NCBI GenBank assembly: GCA_035499215.1
Contig: DATJZH010000214.1
Span: 1 to 9,344, forward strand
Length of the DNA stretch: 9,344 nucleotides
Source: DATJZH01 sp035499215
GTDB lineage: Bacteria; Actinomycetota; Actinomycetes; Streptosporangiales; Streptosporangiaceae
Reading direction: 5' to 3'
The translations under genes were made by a program, and so were the position numbers. The notes beneath the pieces were generated by a model. It did no database searches, was not told where the DNA came from, and saw nothing but the letters and a program-made list of their open reading frames with translations. Of the stretch, positions 7,108 through 9,344 are shown piece by piece (positions within the stretch are counted from its first letter, which is position 1; each line of letters opens with the position of its first letter).

Positions 7108-7338
7108 GTGATCATCGCAGTTTCCGTCGTCCTGATCATTACCAGTCTGCTCATGATCCTGTTCGTGCTGCTGCACAAGGGGAAGGGCGGCGGCCTCTCG
7201 GATTTGTTCGGCGGCGGGATCTCGTCGAACCTCGGCTCGTCGTCGGTCGTCGAGCGGAATCTGGACCGGATCACGATCTTCACCGGCATTCTGTGGTTCC
7301 TGTGCATCGTGGCGCTGGGCCTGCTCGAGAACAGATAG
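7108..7338 (+). CDS. secG: Protein-export membrane protein SecG
   Basis: SecG is the small, non-essential subunit of the SecYEG translocon in the cytoplasmic membrane and assists SecA-driven export. The 76-residue product has the expected two membrane helices, about residues 2-22 and 54-73. They are separated by a glycine-rich cytoplasmic loop containing the family signature LLHKGKGGGLSDLFGGG (21-37). The GTG at 7108 has a good ribosome binding site and yields a protein starting at the edge of the first helix, as in homologues. Its place 27 bases after tpiA matches the conserved tpiA-secG order in many Gram-positive bacteria. It is probably read from the gap promoter. Confidence 0.95.
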   Translation: MIIAVSVVLIITSLLMILFVLLHKGKGGGLSDLFGGGISSNLGSSSVVERNLDRITIFTGILWFLCIVALGLLENR

Positions 7339-7388
7339 CGGCTGGCACGCAGGCACGGGCAGTCACCGGATCAGCGCGTCATACTGGC

Positions 7389-7407
7389 AAGGGGTGAGTA
7401 GTGAGTA
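7389..7407 (+). promoter_or_regulatory. rbpA translation start region with heptamer repeat
   Basis: AAGGGG at 7389-7394 lies 6 bases before the GTG at 7401 and is the likely ribosome binding site. The heptamer GTGAGTA occurs twice in tandem (7394-7400 and 7401-7407) and is followed by another GTG at 7408. This places three GTG triplets in three different frames. Only 7401 opens the RbpA frame; the 7394 GTG would encode four codons and then stop at TAG. Confidence 0.55.
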
Positions 7408-7736
7408 GTGGCAACGCCATCCGCGGCAGCCGTGTCGGAGCGGGGCCGATGGGCGAGGCAGAGCGCGGCGAGGCAGCGCCGCGGGTGCGGGTCTCCTTCT
7501 GGTGCTCCAACGGGCATCAGACGAAGCCGAGTTTCGCGAGCGATGCCGCGGTACCCGATACCTGGGATTGCCCGCGCTGCGGCTTCCCTGCTGGCCAGGA
7601 AGAGACAAACCCGCCGGCCCCGCCGCATGCCGAGCCCTACAAGACGCACCTGGCCTACGTGAAGGAGCGCCGTAACGACACCGACGGCGCCGCCATCCTC
7701 GCTGAGGCAATGCAGCGGCTCCGCAAGGGCGCCTGA
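7401..7736 (+). CDS. rbpA: RNA polymerase-binding protein RbpA
   Basis: RbpA is an actinobacteria-specific protein that binds the RNA polymerase beta' zipper region and the principal sigma factor and stimulates open-complex formation. The 111-residue product is standard length. The N-terminal tail has the invariant GNAIRGSRVGAGPMGEAERGE (4-24). The beta-barrel core holds Cys 35, His 39, Cys 57 and Cys 60 (FWCSNGHQ, CPRCGFPAG), matching the zinc-binding set of the Streptomyces protein. The C-terminal sigma-interaction domain is EPYKTHLAYVKERR (78-91) and the helix after it. GTG 7401 gives the family N-terminus. The 62-base gap after secG contains CATACT (7380-7385), a weak -10-like element; if used, the leader would be only about 8 bases. 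Some actinobacteria carry two RbpA paralogues, so this may not be the only copy. Confidence 0.95.
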   Translation: MSSGNAIRGSRVGAGPMGEAERGEAAPRVRVSFWCSNGHQTKPSFASDAAVPDTWDCPRCGFPAGQEETNPPAPPHAEPYKTHLAYVKERRNDTDGAAILAEAMQRLRKGA

Positions 7737-7748
7737 CGTCCCGCCGCG

Positions 7749-7767
7749 GGGCGCCGTGACCGCGCCC
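7749..7767 (+). terminator. Hairpin just after rbpA, candidate terminator
   Basis: GGGCGC (7749-7754) pairs with GCGCCC (7762-7767) across a 7-base loop, starting 12 bases past the rbpA stop; a G-T wobble can extend it by one pair. It has no T-run, but many actinobacterial terminators lack one. The position at the end of the gap-to-rbpA unit is the main support. Confidence 0.4.
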
Positions 7768-7795
7768 TGCCAGCACGCGAAAGCTACAGCGGCGC

Positions 7796-7812
7796 CACCC
7801 GACCTTCGGGTG
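7796..7812. terminator. Symmetrical hairpin between convergent genes
   Basis: CACCCGA (7796-7802) and TCGGGTG (7806-7812) form a perfect 7-bp stem with a 3-base loop. It lies between rbpA on the plus strand and the reductase on the minus strand, so the same hairpin could end transcription from both sides. There is no adjacent T-run on either strand. The rest of the 136-base gap (7737-7872) shows no gene. Confidence 0.45.
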
Positions 7813-7872
7813 CAGTGCCATGCCGTTCTGTCCATCTCCCGGCCGCGGCGATCGCTGCGAGCGTCCCCGGGT

Positions 7873-8742
7873 TTACCGCCGCACCGCAAGGTAGCGGCAG
7901 AGCAGGTATCCCTCCGCTTCCAGCACATGCGCCAGCCGCAGGCCGGCCAGCGGGCCGGCCTGCGGGCCGGGGCGGGCACCGGGCGGCGTCGGCAGGCTAG
8001 CCTGCGGCCCCGGCAGGCTAGCCTGCGGCCCCGTTCCCTGGTCCTGCTGCGTTCCCTGGTCCTGCTGTGCGAGCGGGCTGACGATCCGGCCCGCTGAGCC
8101 GCCGGCCAGCACCGGGCTGTAGGTCAGGCACAGCTCGTCCAGCAGGCCGCCGGCGATGATCTGGGCAAGCAGCCCGGGGCCGCCCTCGACCAGAATCCGG
8201 CGGTAGCCGCGCCCGGCCAGGGCTGCGATGGCGCCGGCCGCGGTGACCGTCTGCCGCCCGGCCACGATCACGTCGGCGTGCGCGGAAGCGGCCGCCACCC
8301 GGCCGGCGCCGACGGCCTCAGTCGTCAGCACGATAGTCCTGGCCAGGCCGGGTGCCGCGACGAGCAGGCCATCGCCCGGATCGAGGTCCAGCCCGCGGGT
8401 CAGCACCGCGATCGGCGGGGTCGGCGCCTGGCCCGCGCGCAGCTGCGGCCAGACCTCGGCCGGCCGCACCGGCCGGTACCGCTCAGCCCGCGCCGTTCCC
8501 GCGCCGACCAGGATCACGTCGGCAAGGCTGCGGAGCACAGAGAACACCCGCCTGTCGGCCCGGCCGGAAAGGCCACCGGACTTGCCGTCAGCCGTCGCGG
8601 CCCCGTCGGCACTGGCGACCATGTTGGCGCGCAGCCAGGGGCGCTCGGCCGCGCCCGGGTAGGCGTAGAGACGGCCGAGCGCGCCGATGGCGTCCGCGCC
8701 GATTTCCTGTCCGGCTGCAGGCGCGGGAAAGATCTGCTGCAC
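7873..8742 (-). CDS. Stand-alone RibD C-terminal-type pyrimidine reductase family protein
   Basis: The 289-residue product resembles the actinobacterial 'pyrimidine reductase family' built on the RibD C-terminal (dihydrofolate reductase-like) domain. In bifunctional RibD that domain reduces the ribosyl-aminopyrimidine riboflavin intermediate with NADPH. Here there is no deaminase domain and no riboflavin gene nearby, so the true substrate is unknown. Visible motifs are RANMVASADGAAT (38-50), SGGLSGRADRRVF (55-67), VILVGAGTARAERY (76-89), ILVEGGPGLLAQ (183-194), DELCLTYSPVLAGG (202-215) and the closing LRLAHVLEAEGYLLCRY (268-284). Between residues 222 and 267 is a Gln/Pro/Gly-rich insert encoded by tandem repeats, longer than the linker I expect for this family. 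The GTG start at 8742 gives a family-like N-terminus but has no strong ribosome binding site. It faces rbpA and lies 131 bases downstream of glgX. Confidence 0.85.
   Translation of the reverse strand: MQQIFPAPAAGQEIGADAIGALGRLYAYPGAAERPWLRANMVASADGAATADGKSGGLSGRADRRVFSVLRSLADVILVGAGTARAERYRPVRPAEVWPQLRAGQAPTPPIAVLTRGLDLDPGDGLLVAAPGLARTIVLTTEAVGAGRVAAASAHADVIVAGRQTVTAAGAIAALAGRGYRRILVEGGPGLLAQIIAGGLLDELCLTYSPVLAGGSAGRIVSPLAQQDQGTQQDQGTGPQASLPGPQASLPTPPGARPGPQAGPLAGLRLAHVLEAEGYLLCRYLAVRR
7936..7965. repeat. Perfect 13-bp inverted repeat with 4-base loop
   Basis: CCGCAGGCCGGCC (7936-7948) and GGCCGGCCTGCGG (7953-7965) are exact reverse complements separated by AGCG. The stem has twelve G-C pairs and one A-T pair, so it should be very stable in RNA or single-stranded DNA. 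It lies inside the 3' part of the reductase gene, encoding the Gly/Pro/Leu stretch just before the last conserved segment. It shares its GCAGGC...GCCTGC arms with the neighbouring tandem units. Confidence 0.85.
7991..8032. repeat. Two perfect tandem copies of a 21-bp palindromic unit
   Basis: Bases 7991-8011 and 8012-8032 are identical. Each copy contains the perfect 14-bp palindrome GCAGGCTAGCCTGC (7992-8005 and 8013-8026). The unit is a multiple of three, so the reductase frame is kept and the protein carries GPQASLP twice. Exact identity suggests recent duplication, for example by replication slippage. Confidence 0.9.
8033..8068. repeat. Two tandem copies of an 18-bp unit
   Basis: GTTCCCTGGTCCTGCTGC (8033-8050) is followed directly by a copy differing only in its last base (8051-8068). 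On the minus strand the pair encodes QQDQGT twice in the reductase. It abuts the 21-bp repeat pair, so the insert holds two independent in-frame tandem duplications side by side. Confidence 0.9.
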
Positions 8743-8873
8743 GGTCAGCAGTCAATCAGACCGGGGGGCTGCCGTCAGCATGAGCAAGGCCGCAGCCGTT
8801 GGCGCGCGGGCAGCGCTGGCCGCCAGGAGACCCTGGGCGCGCCCGGCCGAGCAGGCCCTGGAATTCACCGGTG
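8743..8873. other. Short gap between glgX and the reductase gene
   Basis: This 131-base stretch contains no convincing gene on either strand. A 10-bp palindrome GGGCGCGCCC lies near its middle (8835-8844), with a GGCGCGC match about 30 bases to its left that could pair with it. I could not identify a clear -35/-10 pair for the minus-strand reductase. The two minus-strand genes could share a transcript or be separate. Confidence 0.4.
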
Positions 8874-9344
8874 TCAGGGGCGGCGCGTGCGGCTAGCCTC
8901 GCTCTCAATGGCGCGCAGCACCACGATGGAGCGGCCGGTCACGTCGAGTGCCGCACTGCTCGGCAGCACCTCAGGCCAGCCGCCCGCGCCGCCGCCCGGC
9001 CGGCTCGGCAGCGCTGCCGTATCGACCACGGTGTGCCAGCCATCTGCGTGATCGGCGCCGGGCAGGACGAACCGCACGGCGTCGCTGTGCGCGTTGAACA
9101 GCAGCAGGAAGTGCCTGTCGCGCACGAGCTCGCCGCGCGTGCCCGGCTCGGTAATGGCGTCGCCGTTCAGGAATACCGCCAGTGACCTGGCATAGCCGGA
9201 ATTCCAGTCCGCGTCGGTCATCTCCTGGCCGGACGGGGTCAGCCAGATGATGTCCCGCAGGCCGGCGCCGGCCCCGGCGGGCAGCCCGCTGAAGAACTTG
9301 CGCCGCCGGAAGACCGGGTGCGCCCGGCGCAGGGCTGATAGCGC
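8874..9344 (-). CDS. glgX: Glycogen debranching enzyme (GlgX/TreX type), C-terminal part
   Basis: GlgX-type enzymes are glycoside hydrolase family 13 isoamylases that hydrolyse alpha-1,6 branches in glycogen or limit dextrin in the cytosol. The frame is open to the right edge of the window, so only the last 156 residues are seen and the catalytic barrel lies outside. The visible part starts in the end-of-barrel helix ALRRAHPVFRRRKFF (4-18). It continues with RDIIWLTPSGQEMTDADW (30-47) and the C-terminal beta-sandwich (YARSLAVFLNGDAI, 51-64; FLLLFNAHSDAVRFVLPG, 78-95), ending with RSIVVLRA. The ATG at 9221 is an internal methionine, not the start, because the conserved sequence continues upstream of it. 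The neighbouring glycolytic genes run towards it from the opposite strand. The subfamily (GlgX or TreX) cannot be separated from this portion. Confidence 0.92.
   Translation of the reverse strand, partial: ALSALRRAHPVFRRRKFFSGLPAGAGAGLRDIIWLTPSGQEMTDADWNSGYARSLAVFLNGDAITEPGTRGELVRDRHFLLLFNAHSDAVRFVLPGADHADGWHTVVDTAALPSRPGGGAGGWPEVLPSSAALDVTGRSIVVLRAIESEASRTRRP

Noticed and set aside
7991..8068. CRISPR-like array
   Set aside because: The repeats are directly adjacent without spacers, only two copies each, and keep the codon frame of the surrounding gene.
7756..8097. Plus-strand open frame through the repeat cluster
   Set aside because: It overlaps the convergent gap and the reductase antisense, and its protein is made of repeat-derived Arg/Leu/Pro runs. 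The minus-strand reductase has clear family motifs in the same DNA.
8278..9051. Plus-strand open frame of 257 codons near the right end
   Set aside because: It is antisense to the reductase and glgX, with Arg/Gly-rich composition and no domain.
1..9344. Defence island, mobile element or biosynthetic cluster
   Set aside because: All recognisable genes are conserved housekeeping genes in a known actinobacterial order. No transposase, integrase, toxin-antitoxin pair, nuclease-helicase module, tRNA or attachment site was seen.

Overview
The window is a compact, high-GC chromosomal segment from an actinobacterium. The protein sequences (UvrC, actinobacterial-type RapZ, YvcK, WhiA, an NAD-type GAPDH, RbpA), the GTG starts and the strong G/C bias at third codon positions all point there. 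WhiA and RbpA together suggest a filamentous or sporulating lineage near Streptosporangiales or Streptomycetales. This is an inference from remembered family sequences, and the genus cannot be fixed from the sequence.

Layout. Positions 1-3831 (+) hold the end of uvrC followed by rapZ, yvcK and whiA, packed as one transcription unit with 4-base stop/start overlaps. Positions 3832-4052 are a non-coding stretch of about 220 bases holding a candidate promoter, small hairpins and a clear ribosome binding site. Positions 4053-7080 (+) carry the lower-glycolysis trio gap-pgk-tpiA, again with 4-base overlaps. These are followed closely by secG (7108-7338) and rbpA (7401-7736). Positions 7737-7872 are a convergent gap with two hairpins that could end transcription. 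On the minus strand are a stand-alone RibD-C-type pyrimidine reductase (7873-8742) and the 3' end of a glycogen debranching enzyme gene, glgX-like (8874-9344, entering from the right edge).

How the genes fit together. UvrC belongs to nucleotide excision repair. RapZ and YvcK are linked in other bacteria to amino-sugar sensing (glucosamine-6-phosphate and UDP-GlcNAc) and cell-envelope carbon flow. WhiA is a developmental or division regulator. Gap, Pgk and TpiA interconvert triose phosphates and 3-phosphoglycerate. SecG is a translocon subunit and RbpA an RNA polymerase/sigma activator. The converging glgX product acts on glycogen. The block is broadly conserved actinobacterial housekeeping DNA.

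I see no CRISPR array, tRNA, rRNA, insertion sequence, prophage or recognisable defence system, and I do not claim a new system. The most unusual local structure is a palindrome-rich repeat cluster at 7936-8068. It encodes an expanded low-complexity linker inside the reductase and includes a perfect 13-bp stem with a 4-base loop, two copies of a 21-bp unit and two copies of an 18-bp unit. The whiA-gap leader, with two mutually exclusive small hairpins and a possible 47-codon ORF ending on the gap start codon, is the second place worth checking.
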